Part shown: positions 1-7,172 of the stretch, piece by piece
How the letters are laid out: each line of letters begins with the position of its first letter
Position numbering within the stretch: the first letter of the stretch is position 1
Origin: Thermoplasmata archaeon
GTDB taxonomy: Archaea > Thermoplasmatota > Thermoplasmata > Thermoplasmatales > Thermoplasmataceae
Reading direction: 5' to 3'
DNA: 43,512 bases
Assembly (NCBI GenBank): GCA_021810575.1
Contig: JAJZIN010000004.1
Location: 1 to 43,512, forward strand
Position numbers and translations under genes: made by a program
The notes under the pieces: model-generated
Database searches by the model: none
Told to the model about the DNA's origin: nothing
The model's input: the letters and a program-made list of their open reading frames with translations, nothing else

Positions 1-861
1 GTGAATAATATAGGTTGTTTCAGTGGATTCGAAATTGCGTATGAATACCCAGGGACTTCAACATGGACTTGCCAGGATCATCTGGGTCACTCTTTCAGTG
101 AATATATAAATTTCACCACTGGATACCAATTTCCTGATCAACAGGAGTTTCCAGGTCAGGGAAAAGTGATTGATTCCTCAACGGGAAAAACAATCGCTGG
201 AATTTCTGGAGGAATAATATTGAATAGTGATTCCAGCAAGGTATATCTTTATCAGAGCATGGTATCTCCTAAAAACACTATGGGTGCACTCAAAAGATGC
301 TATTCCTTTGAATACTCTGGCAACAGTAAGGATGTTCAAAACCAGTCAATAAGTTTTTGTCAACTTAAAGAAGCATGTGTATCTACCACTTGTGATTATA
401 CTCCAATTGAATACTTTGTTGCAGGTGTAGCAGCAGCCTTAATAACCGGTATAATAACTATAATAACCGATGGAACATCTTTTGTTACATTGACTACTGT
501 TTTTCCTGAAGTTACAGTAGAAATTGCCATAGCTCTTGGTACATATATAAGCAATCCAGATCATCCAGTTGTATCAAACAATATTAATCATGATCAGAAA
601 CTTACATGTTGCCAAAATGCATTTGATACACCACCCAATGAACCGTATCCTTATTTTAATTATGGGTGCTATCTTGCCTCAAATATGTTCAGCGAAAGTT
701 TTAAGTTAGAAACAGGATATAATGGTGTGTCTACTATGGAGCATTTCAGCTTTGGAGAAAACTTTGTTCTGTTCAATACAACCTTGACAGGGAATGCCTG
801 TGAAGAAGAACAAACGTACTCTGGTTCTCTTATGAGTCCAGCATATCTGTTGTTTGGGTGA
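1..861 (+). CDS. Cys-rich, probably extracellular protein of a two-gene cassette (copy 1, 5' end cut by window)
   Basis: No known family recognised. The frame is open to the window edge, so the GTG at base 1 is probably internal and the signal peptide lies outside. The 286 visible residues carry ten cysteines (about 6, 24, 100, 120, 126, 131, 204-205, 222 and 267). They also carry many Ser/Thr/Asn residues and a Gly/Ala/Ile-rich pair of hydrophobic segments (about 138-157 and 161-184), which suggests an exported, disulfide-bonded protein with a membrane-active hairpin. The C-terminus ends SPAYLLFG, and equivalents ending SPVYLLFG occur at 1901-1927 and 15149-15175. The stop overlaps the next gene's start (GTGA), implying translational coupling. 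Export and function are inferred; I am confident only that this is a coding gene with relatives in the window. Confidence 0.7.
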   Translation: MNNIGCFSGFEIAYEYPGTSTWTCQDHLGHSFSEYINFTTGYQFPDQQEFPGQGKVIDSSTGKTIAGISGGIILNSDSSKVYLYQSMVSPKNTMGALKRCYSFEYSGNSKDVQNQSISFCQLKEACVSTTCDYTPIEYFVAGVAAALITGIITIITDGTSFVTLTTVFPEVTVEIAIALGTYISNPDHPVVSNNINHDQKLTCCQNAFDTPPNEPYPYFNYGCYLASNMFSESFKLETGYNGVSTMEHFSFGENFVLFNTTLTGNACEEEQTYSGSLMSPAYLLFG

Positions 862-1220
862 TTACCACGATCTATTTTTATGACTATCTTCCACTCATCC
901 TCCCCCTCCAATTATTATTTAATTCTTGGGTGATCCGAAAAATTCATTCCAACAAGGATTTAGAGAAAAGACTCCTAAAAAAAGTAGTATTCGGATATAA
1001 CATATTACATATAATTATAGGTATCAGTATCGGAGCTATCATCACAGAGCTGTTCATTGTAGTACTATTACTTCATCTCACAATATTCACTTATGTTGTC
1101 TTATTCTTTTTAATGATCCTGAGTTTAATGCTTCTTAAGCAGATAATAAAAACAGAAAAACAATTCAAAAGGTATTGCGGTCACTATTCCATTAAACCAC
1201 CAGAGGGTTTCTATGATTAG
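858..1220 (+). CDS. Small membrane protein with GHY/PP tail, cassette partner (copy 1)
   Basis: A 120-residue protein with about three hydrophobic segments (roughly 8-25, 42-66 and 70-94) and a charged C-terminal tail. The GTG start overlaps the upstream stop by four bases. The tail (EKQFKRYCGHY..KPPEGFYD) matches two other small ORFs in the window (2053-2349 and 15301-15597), giving the shared pattern EKxxKxxxGHYxxxPPxxxY(E/D). I know of no described family with this tail. The fixed order (secreted Cys-rich gene, then this gene) and the overlap suggest the two products work together. Possible roles are membrane anchor, export partner or immunity protein. Coding status is well supported by the recurrence; function is unknown. 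Confidence 0.7.
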   Translation: MITTIYFYDYLPLILPLQLLFNSWVIRKIHSNKDLEKRLLKKVVFGYNILHIIIGISIGAIITELFIVVLLLHLTIFTYVVLFFLMILSLMLLKQIIKTEKQFKRYCGHYSIKPPEGFYD

Positions 1221-1289
1221 TTGATTTATTATCGACCTGATGGATGAGGTGGCGTTTTTTCAATTTTTTAAGTTTTCTCGCTTAATATT

Positions 1290-1927
1290 GTAAAAAAAAT
1301 TGGAAGAAGCATAATAGTTCATTAAATTGAAGTTTCTCAGATCCAATAATACAAGCAGAAAGATGCATGATTGTTTGCTTGAATAATATAAGAAGATCTT
1401 AGAATGAGAAGGATAACCAAAGGTAGCTGTTTGATTATAGATCCCTGGCAATATCCTGTGCAACTGAATCTACTAATTACCTCCCAATAACCATATTTGC
1501 AATTTCAATTTCAGCTGCTATCTTAGGCGTTGCAACATCAGGAGGCGCAGATATCATAGTATTAGCTACATCTGGTGTATCAATTGATGCTTCAGTTATG
1601 GAATAAATATACCATACTGGCAATACCACAATTTACAACAAAATAAGTTTAGTTGGTAACTTCAAATGTTCTGACAGTGCTATATCTACATCTCCGAATG
1701 AGCCATACGATTATTTCAATTATGGATGTTGCCTGGTTTCAAACACGTTCAACCAAAACATATCCATAGGGATAAATGAAATTGGTTCTGAGCAGGAACA
1801 GGTTGATCATTTCACATACAGTGAGGGATTTACGGTTTTTAACACAACCCTCACTGGCAATACGTGTGAAGAACAGCAAACGTATAGTGCTACTTTATCA
1901 AGTCCAGTATATCTATTGTTCGGGTAG
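1290..1927 (+). pseudogene. Broken copy 2 of the Cys-rich extracellular protein
   Basis: From 1466 the frame reads as a clear homologue of the 3' half of the gene at 1-861: a hydrophobic Gly/Ala segment, then SPNEPYDYFNYGC (copy 1: PPNEPYPYFNYGC), then FNTTLTGNTCEEQQTYS, then the terminal SPVYLLFG before TAG at 1925-1927. The frame is cut by an in-frame TAA at 1604-1606. Upstream of about 1427 it is further broken by stops and shifts, although nucleotide resemblance to the RCYSFEYS-coding part of copy 1 remains near 1361-1385. It is therefore a decayed paralogue. The downstream small membrane gene is intact. Confidence 0.75.
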
Positions 1928-2052
1928 TCATGTGATAGTAGTGATTTCAGCATATGATTTTAAAATCAATTTTGAAGAAAAACTACCTCTTCAAAGAAGG
2001 ATGGCTAAATTTTTAATATCTAATATTGATAACAATACAGGGGTAGATTTAA

Positions 2053-2349
2053 GTGAGTTATGAAGAGGGAAATCTAAGGAAAACGCCTGTTAAGTGGGCA
2101 TACAGAAGATCCTTTTTAGGTTTTCCGAATTACAGGGTAATAGGAATAATATACGTAATCTGTCTTTACATTTTACTTATTCGCCTCACTCTTCTGATAC
2201 CCCCTGCACAATTCGCCCTTGCAGTTGAAATACTATTGGCCATAATCGGTTTAATGGTCATGGTTTCAAGAAAAATTAAATCAGAAAAAGAAATCAAGAA
2301 GTTTACGGGTCATTATTATCTATTTCCGCCTCAGGAGATTTATGAATAA
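2053..2349 (+). CDS. Small membrane protein with GHY/PP tail (copy 2)
   Basis: A 98-residue protein starting GTG-AGT; the copy at 15301 starts the same way. It has a basic N-terminus (about 1-30), two hydrophobic segments (about 31-50 and 54-73) and the conserved tail SEKEIKKFTGHYYLFPPQEI-YE. It lies 125 bp after the end of the broken secreted gene rather than overlapping it as in copy 1. The last 69 bases are almost identical to those at 15529-15597, while the N-terminal halves have diverged strongly, so the tail is under constraint or has been homogenised. It is retained intact although its upstream partner is dead. Function unknown; an immunity or membrane-partner role is possible. Confidence 0.65.
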   Translation: MSYEEGNLRKTPVKWAYRRSFLGFPNYRVIGIIYVICLYILLIRLTLLIPPAQFALAVEILLAIIGLMVMVSRKIKSEKEIKKFTGHYYLFPPQEIYE

Positions 2350-2502
2350 ACAGCCAGATGCAGCAGGTTATTTGCATGACTGTAAACAGTAAATTTCCAG
2401 TTTGTAAACATTATCAGCAATCTATCAATTAATGGATGGCAATAAACTGGTATAGATAGATTTAAACTGCCAGAAATGACTTAAAATACAGCTAATATCA
2501 AT

Positions 2503-2634
2503 ATGAATACCGAAAAAAATGACAAAATCAGATCAATGAAACGGGTTCATTATCATGGTTTCAGTGAATAATGCATTATTCTGTTACTGATTCTTACTTT
2601 ATTAATATTCAACCTTACGTTAAAAACGATTTAA
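2503..2634 (+). pseudogene. Remnant of a small signal-anchor protein with in-frame stop
   Basis: From ATG 2503 a hydrophilic, basic 22-codon stretch is followed by TAA (2569-2571). In the same frame a strongly hydrophobic run (CIILLLILTLLIFNLTLKTI) then ends at TAA 2632. This looks like a basic N-terminus plus signal peptide or anchor interrupted by one nonsense codon. The end of this stretch contains a 15-base sequence (AAAACGATTTAAGGC, 2623-2637) that recurs at 15021-15035, just before the third cassette remnant. It may therefore be the N-terminal part of another secreted cassette gene. Low confidence. Confidence 0.3.
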
Positions 2635-2861
2635 GGCATATCTAGAAAGGTTCTAATGTGATAACTTTGCCTTAAACTTGAGGGAATAAAGAATCAAAGG
2701 CGTCCCAAGGCATTTTAGATGTTTAGCCAGATAATAATTTTAAACTGATTGCAACCAGGATCATTAAAACTGAAATAAGTAAAAAATTTTTGTTACTACA
2801 GTATCAAAAATTGAAAACAGTAACAAAACCTCCTATGACAAAACAGACATAATGTAATGTC

Positions 2862-2993
2862 ATGGAACGTGAACCTATCATCGCTTTATGTACTCAATGC
2901 CATCGATTGACATCTGATCTTAAAGTCAGTTGTCACGCCAATATTTAAAGATGTGAATATTGTCATGTTATAGGTTTTTCATGTTACACCTGA
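2862..2993 (+). pseudogene. Possible zinc-ribbon microprotein with in-frame stop
   Basis: ATG 2862 opens a frame with CTQCH at codons 10-14 and SCH at codons 23-25. It then has TAA at 2946-2948, and beyond it in the same frame RCEYCHVIGFSCYT before TGA 2991. The spacing of the cysteine and histidine pairs (C..CH, C, C..CH, C) resembles a small zinc-binding protein of about 43 residues with a single nonsense codon. Nothing else supports translation. It could be chance, although the cysteine density is unusual for random AT-rich DNA. Confidence 0.3.
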
Positions 2994-3482
2994 AAATGAA
3001 TAAGAGTGAAACGCCATTATAAACATCTATACCCTATCAGTCTAATTTTTTATTCGAGTTATTCAGAAAAGGTAACTGTGAATATATTAGATGAACAATT
3101 ATTTTTATTTAAGATCTCTTAATCATCCATCGAGTTATAAGACTGTAACATTAGTTCAATAGAACCAAGAAATTCAGATAGTGTCAATATCTGAAATCCA
3201 ATCTATGAATACAATTAAAACAAATATTATGCTTTTTCTACGGCTTTATAGAACTGCTAATACACGTTAATGATATTATACCATGAAGCAAATGCATGCC
3301 CTGAAATGCCTTAATAGAACCGTATCATTGCAAAGTTTAGCATTACAGGACTGAAATTATTAGAGCTCTAAGAACCTAACAGTATTAATTCATCTAATCA
3401 TGATCCCGTGTGTGATCTCTGTTAAGAAATTTTATCTCAAAATGACCTATTTTTTGGGTCACGCATTAAACTTTTACAAGAG
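2994..3482. other. AT-rich gene-free stretch before tRNA-Leu
   Basis: About 490 bp with no open frame of useful length on either strand, no clear repeat and no recognisable stable RNA. It looks like decayed island DNA continuous with the pseudogenes to its left. Confidence 0.5.
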
Positions 3483-3567
3483 TGCGAGGGATGGGATTTG
3501 AACCCACGAACGCCTACGCGACTGAATCTTAAGTCCAGCACCTTTGGCCAAGCTCAGCAACCCTCGC
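3483..3567 (-). tRNA. tRNA-Leu (UAA)
   Basis: On the minus strand the 85-nt sequence folds as a class II tRNA. The acceptor stem pairs GCGAGGG with CCCTCGC plus discriminator A. The D-arm contains GCTTGGCCAAAGG. The anticodon stem CTGGA/TTCAG encloses the loop CTTAAGA with anticodon UAA. There is a long variable arm and a T-arm GTGGG-TTCAAAT-CCCAT. No intron is seen and CCA is not encoded. The long variable arm and anticodon identify it as leucine. It bounds the left-hand decayed island. Confidence 0.95.
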
Positions 3568-3644
3568 TTAAATTCCGTAGTTCATAATGGATAAAATAGA
3601 TTTTCATATTAAGCCAATCTGATTTATATATTCTTAATACATTC

Positions 3645-3929
3645 ATGATTATGGTGTTTCAGGGAGGTCTTCCAGATAACGGGGAGATAATTAATTTTGA
3701 AATAGAAGAAGAACCCAAATGGGTAAAGGTAAAGCTGGAAGATGGTTCTGTAATCCAGATTAAGATGGAAATCGTTGCAATAATGAAAGGTGGCAATGAT
3801 CCAAATACGGGGCTTCCAATTTATATGGTTCAGGCAACTAACATTATTAGAATGAATCAGGTTCCCAAGGAGTTGATCAAGAAAAATCCAGCAAAGGAAA
3901 AAGGGGCGGATGGAACACTTTACAGATAA
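3645..3929 (+). CDS. Conserved-looking small acidic/basic protein upstream of Lrp regulator
   Basis: A 94-residue soluble protein with no family I can name. Residues about 16-70 look like a compact beta-rich fold (FEIEEEPKWVKVKLEDGSVI, then a second beta stretch ending YMVQATNIIRM), followed by a Lys-rich tail. It could be a small OB- or Sm-like beta protein, but this is not established. Two starts are possible, ATG 3645 and ATG 3651. The TATA-like TTTATATA at 3623-3630 lies about 25-28 nt before 3651, favouring the second if the mRNA is leaderless. Its 3' end overlaps the Lrp gene by 20 bp, so the two are probably co-transcribed. Confidence 0.65.
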   Translation: MIMVFQGGLPDNGEIINFEIEEEPKWVKVKLEDGSVIQIKMEIVAIMKGGNDPNTGLPIYMVQATNIIRMNQVPKELIKKNPAKEKGADGTLYR

Positions 3930-4332
3930 AAAGAATAAAAACATAGATCTTCTGGATGAAAAGATCCTTGAATTGCTTCGAATAAACAGCAGGTTTACTA
4001 ACAAGGCTATTGCAACTGTCATTAATGTTTCAGAAGGAACCGTAAGAAGGAGGATAAAGAACCTTCAGGAAAGGAAAGTAATAAGCAGGTTTACCATAGA
4101 AACAACAGAAATGAAGGAGGCCATCATCCTTTCCAGATACGATCCTTCCAGCAAGTCCAATATATTGCAGGAACTGAAGAGGATATCCGCGAAGGTTTAC
4201 GAGGTTGCTGGAAAATCGGATATGGCAATAATGGTTTCGTACAGGAACCTGATTGAACTGAATGAATTTATAGACAGGATAAGGGAGATTAGAGGAATAA
4301 AGAATACAGAAACAATGATAAGACTGAAATGA
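3910..4332 (+). CDS. Lrp/AsnC-family transcriptional regulator
   Basis: A 140-residue protein with the two parts of the Lrp/AsnC family. The N-terminal helix-turn-helix lies at about 13-60 (LLDEKILELLRINSRFTNKA, then SEGTVRRRIKNLQERKVISRF). A C-terminal RAM-type alpha/beta domain (about 70-140) would handle ligand sensing and oligomerisation. Such proteins bind promoters as dimers or octamers and often respond to amino acids. The start overlaps the preceding gene's end, so the two are an operon. The effector and targets cannot be read from the sequence. Confidence 0.88.
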   Translation: MEHFTDKKNKNIDLLDEKILELLRINSRFTNKAIATVINVSEGTVRRRIKNLQERKVISRFTIETTEMKEAIILSRYDPSSKSNILQELKRISAKVYEVAGKSDMAIMVSYRNLIELNEFIDRIREIRGIKNTETMIRLK

Positions 4333-4415
4333 TCTATCCTTCTTATAATAGCCTGTGCCAATAATTGAGATATGATTAAATACCTTTTTTTGATTTACAG
4401 CATAAGTGATTCGCA

Positions 4416-4691
4416 ATGTCAGAAGAAAATAACATCATTTACGTAGGAAAAAAGCCGACAATGAATTATGTGCTAGCTGTAGTTACCCAGTTCAACACCA
4501 ACAATGTGGAAAAAATAGTAATAAAGGCTAGAGGAAAATCCATAAGCAAGGCCGTGGATATAGCAGAAATTACTAAGAACAAATTCATGCCAAATGCAAA
4601 GTACTCAGACATACATATCGAAACAGAGAAAGTCCAAGGAGAAAGAGGAGAATCAAATGTTTCCTCTATCGAGATAACGCTCTCAAAATGA
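4416..4691 (+). CDS. albA: DNA/RNA-binding chromatin protein Alba
   Basis: A 91-residue protein matching Alba over its full length. The motif IIYVGKKPTMNYVLAVVTQ includes the lysine pair (Lys12-Lys13) equivalent to the nucleic-acid-binding, acetylatable lysines of Sulfolobus Alba. It continues with IVIKARGKSISKAVDIAEI and ends with a beta-hairpin region IEITLSK. Alba dimers coat DNA and RNA and act as abundant chromatin or RNA-chaperone proteins. The gene appears monocistronic: a TATA-like TTAAATAC (4376-4383) lies about 35 nt upstream and a T-tract follows the stop. Confidence 0.96.
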   Translation: MSEENNIIYVGKKPTMNYVLAVVTQFNTNNVEKIVIKARGKSISKAVDIAEITKNKFMPNAKYSDIHIETEKVQGERGESNVSSIEITLSK

Positions 4692-4692
4692 T

Positions 4693-4698
4693 TTTTTC
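4693..4698 (+). terminator. Oligo-T terminator after albA
   Basis: T6 immediately after the albA stop, of the kind used for intrinsic termination in archaea. No stem-loop is needed or seen. Confidence 0.4.
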
Positions 4699-4777
4699 TC
4701 TTAATATATAAATACTTTTCACAAAAAATTCTTAAAAAGGTTAAATTGCTCCCGAGTGATATGGTATTGTTGATTCA

Positions 4778-5758
4778 ATGTCAGAAGTTCTAAAAATCAG
4801 TGTTGATCTGAGTGGCAAACTTGATCTGATTAACAAAAGACTCTCGGAGGTCCTGAAGACGGACAATGAGAAATTGAACGAGATGTCAAATTATACAGTA
4901 TCCTCAGGCGGAAAGAGACTCAGGCCACTGATTGTCCTGCTTGTTTATGAATTAAGCACCACAAAGCCGGTAGAAAATGCACTCGACCTGGCAGTCGCTT
5001 ACGAGATAATGCACAGTGCCAGCCTGATCCACGATGATATAATTGATGAAGCTGAAGAGAGGAGGGGCATGCCTTCGCTTCATAAAAAATATGGTCTTGG
5101 GGATGCAATAGTAACAGGTGATTTCATGTTCTCAGTTGCTTACAGGATTGGAGCCACATATGGGATTGATGTTTCCAATGTTGTGGCAAAGGCGGCTCAA
5201 AAGCTTGCAGAAGGACAGATAGAGGAATCCATGAATCTCGGGAATTTTGAAATCACTGAGGATACTTATTTCAATATTATAACTAACAAGACGGCATACT
5301 TCTTTGCAGCGGGGGCTAAAACTGCTGCAATGGTTGCGGGTTCATCAAGAGAAGACCAGAATAACATGTTCAATTTTGCCTTCAATGTGGGAATGGCCTT
5401 TCAGATTGCAGATGATATTCTGGACATTGTGGGAAAGGAGGAGATCATCGGCAAGACTCCGTTCACAGACATAAAGCACAGTGCTCTTACGCTGCCTATG
5501 ATTTATGCGCTGAAGAATGGAAACGAGGCTGGGAAGAGACATCTGAAAAGCGTTTTGAGGGGGAGAGAGACAGATCCGGAAAGCATTCAGAAGGCAAAAC
5601 AGTTCCTAATTGATTCAGGTTCTGTGGATTATTCAATAGAAAAGGCCAAGAAATTTATTGACATGGCAATTGAATCTGAAAAGACGGCAAAGATCAGCCC
5701 GAATCTTCAGACATTGTTTGAGATTGCATATAGCGTAATAAGCAGGATAAGGGTTTAA
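4778..5758 (+). CDS. idsA: Polyprenyl diphosphate synthase (IdsA/IspA-type trans-prenyltransferase)
   Basis: A 326-residue all-helical prenyl synthase that condenses IPP onto allylic diphosphates. The visible motifs are GGKRLRP (44-50), the first Asp-rich motif HDDIIDEAEERRG with DDxxD at 86-90, the second Asp-rich motif FQIADDILD with DDxxD at 212-216, and Lys at the GKT site (about 226). In archaea such enzymes usually make C20 GGPP for membrane ether lipids. The residue five before the first DDxxD, which limits chain length, is small here (Ala81) rather than aromatic, so a longer product such as a quinone side chain is possible. One base separates it from the downstream Get3 gene, so they share an operon. 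Confidence 0.9.
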   Translation: MSEVLKISVDLSGKLDLINKRLSEVLKTDNEKLNEMSNYTVSSGGKRLRPLIVLLVYELSTTKPVENALDLAVAYEIMHSASLIHDDIIDEAEERRGMPSLHKKYGLGDAIVTGDFMFSVAYRIGATYGIDVSNVVAKAAQKLAEGQIEESMNLGNFEITEDTYFNIITNKTAYFFAAGAKTAAMVAGSSREDQNNMFNFAFNVGMAFQIADDILDIVGKEEIIGKTPFTDIKHSALTLPMIYALKNGNEAGKRHLKSVLRGRETDPESIQKAKQFLIDSGSVDYSIEKAKKFIDMAIESEKTAKISPNLQTLFEIAYSVISRIRV

Positions 5759-5759
5759 A

Positions 5760-6923
5760 ATGGTAAGAATATTATTGTATACTGGAAAAGGTGGGGTAGG
5801 TAAAACAAGCGTTTCGGCAGCAACAGGCATAGAACTGGCAAAAAGAGGATTGAAGACCCTCGTTATTTCAACAGATCCGGCTCACAGCCTGAGAGATGCG
5901 TTTAAGAGAAACATAGGGAGCGAGCCTGTTGAGGTCAGTAAGAATCTCTTTCTTCAGGAGATCAGTGTCACAGAGGCAATAAAGAAGTACTGGGATAACC
6001 TTAAACTATATCTTACAGCACTAATGAGATCACAGGGTGTGGACGGTATTGCGGCTGAAGAAATAGCGACCATGCCAGGTTTTGATGAGGCAACCGAACT
6101 ACTTTACATAAGGGAATACGCAAATGACAAGAGGTTTGACGTAGTAGTGATGGATACAGCACCCACGGGAGAATCCCTTAAATTACTGTCATTTCCGGAA
6201 GCTTTTTCATGGTACATGGAGAGGATATTCCCCATAAGCAGGAAAACGGCAAAGATAATGCGTCCTCTTATGAAGCCTTTCCTTGGTGTCCCTATTCCTG
6301 ATGACAAGGTTTTTGGAAGTATTGAGGAGCTCTATTCCCAGATGAGGGAAGTGAAAGAAATACTCTCAGATCCTCAGACGACAACAATAAGACTTGTATG
6401 CAACCCTGACAGGATGTCATTCAATGAGACAAAGAGAGCTTTTACGTATCTATTAATGTACGGGTATAACGTGGATAGCGTGATTGTGAACAAGATTTAT
6501 GCAGATGATACAGGTGAATTTCTGAAAAAGTGGAGGGAATCCCAAACAGAAGTCCTGGAAGAGATCGAAACTGCATTCGCTGATCTCAAAATTATGAAGA
6601 TCCCCATGAGTGCAAACGAACCTACCGGACAGAAACTGCTCGAGGAAATGGGAAAGAAGCTGTATGAGGATGTTGATCCATTAAGTATAATGAGCAGTAT
6701 CATACCTCCAGTACAGTTCATAAGTGAAGATGATCATAAAATGGTAAAGATAAGGATACCATTTGCTGACAAGAAGAACACCCAGTTGCATAACAGGGGA
6801 GGTGAGCTCGTGGTACAGATAGATAACTGGAGAAGAGTCTTCTTCCTGCCACAGAGCATGAGTGATCTCAACCCTACTAACGCAGAGTTTAATAAGGGCT
6901 TTCTCAATATAGAGATGAGTTAA
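5760..6923 (+). CDS. arsA: ArsA/Get3-family P-loop ATPase
   Basis: A 387-residue deviant-Walker ATPase. The P-loop is GKGGVGKT (9-16), switch I is DPAHS (39-43) and switch II/A-loop is DTAPTGES (132-139). The last ~75 residues (VKIRIPFADKK...LVVQIDNWRRVFFLP) resemble the HSP20-like C-terminal domain found on many archaeal ArsA proteins. The CxxC zinc motif of eukaryotic Get3 is not seen. Archaeal Get3 is thought to chaperone membrane or hydrophobic proteins rather than pump arsenite, and no arsB lies nearby. It sits in a tight operon with idsA (1-bp gap) and the following 66-codon gene (no gap). Confidence 0.9.
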   Translation: MVRILLYTGKGGVGKTSVSAATGIELAKRGLKTLVISTDPAHSLRDAFKRNIGSEPVEVSKNLFLQEISVTEAIKKYWDNLKLYLTALMRSQGVDGIAAEEIATMPGFDEATELLYIREYANDKRFDVVVMDTAPTGESLKLLSFPEAFSWYMERIFPISRKTAKIMRPLMKPFLGVPIPDDKVFGSIEELYSQMREVKEILSDPQTTTIRLVCNPDRMSFNETKRAFTYLLMYGYNVDSVIVNKIYADDTGEFLKKWRESQTEVLEEIETAFADLKIMKIPMSANEPTGQKLLEEMGKKLYEDVDPLSIMSSIIPPVQFISEDDHKMVKIRIPFADKKNTQLHNRGGELVVQIDNWRRVFFLPQSMSDLNPTNAEFNKGFLNIEMS

Positions 6924-7124
6924 ATGGTAGAGAAAACAATTGGCGGAAAAAACGGGAAAATACACTTTGAATTTGATCTTGAACTCCCGGGACTGAAAGA
7001 GTCTGCCGAGGATTTCCTTTCATTCATGAAAGCTGCGGCAGATGAGATGGTTGATGTAGGAAGGAAAGTCGCTTCAAAGGGAAACACTGAAAAGAGAGAG
7101 ATAAAGAAAATAAATATTAAATAA
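6924..7124 (+). CDS. Small protein co-transcribed with Get3/ArsA
   Basis: A 66-residue protein whose ATG directly follows the TAA of the ATPase gene, so it is translationally linked. It has a short beta-like N-terminus (GKNGKIHFEFDLELPG), an amphipathic acidic helix (about 26-50) and a Lys-rich tail. I do not recognise the family. The N-terminal strand resembles the beta stretch at the end of the ATPase HSP20-like domain, so it could be a companion of that domain, but this is speculation. Coding status rests on the exact start/stop junction and codon pattern. Confidence 0.65.
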   Translation: MVEKTIGGKNGKIHFEFDLELPGLKESAEDFLSFMKAAADEMVDVGRKVASKGNTEKREIKKINIK

Positions 7125-7172
7125 TTTTTAAACAACCACTATTCATATTAACATTGTATTAATTACCTGATC

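Noticed and set aside
1776..2063. 95-codon ORF on the plus strand
   Set aside because: Out of frame with the clear homology to the secreted cassette gene at 1466-1927; the correct frame is the pseudogene.
1604..2948. Stop-codon recoding (TAA read as sense)
   Set aside because: TAA terminates normal genes throughout the window, and the affected frames are in decayed islands; ordinary pseudogene formation is simpler.
3624..4022. 132-codon minus ORF opposite the small protein and Lrp genes
   Set aside because: Covers the TATA box and start of the plus-strand operon; no domain seen.
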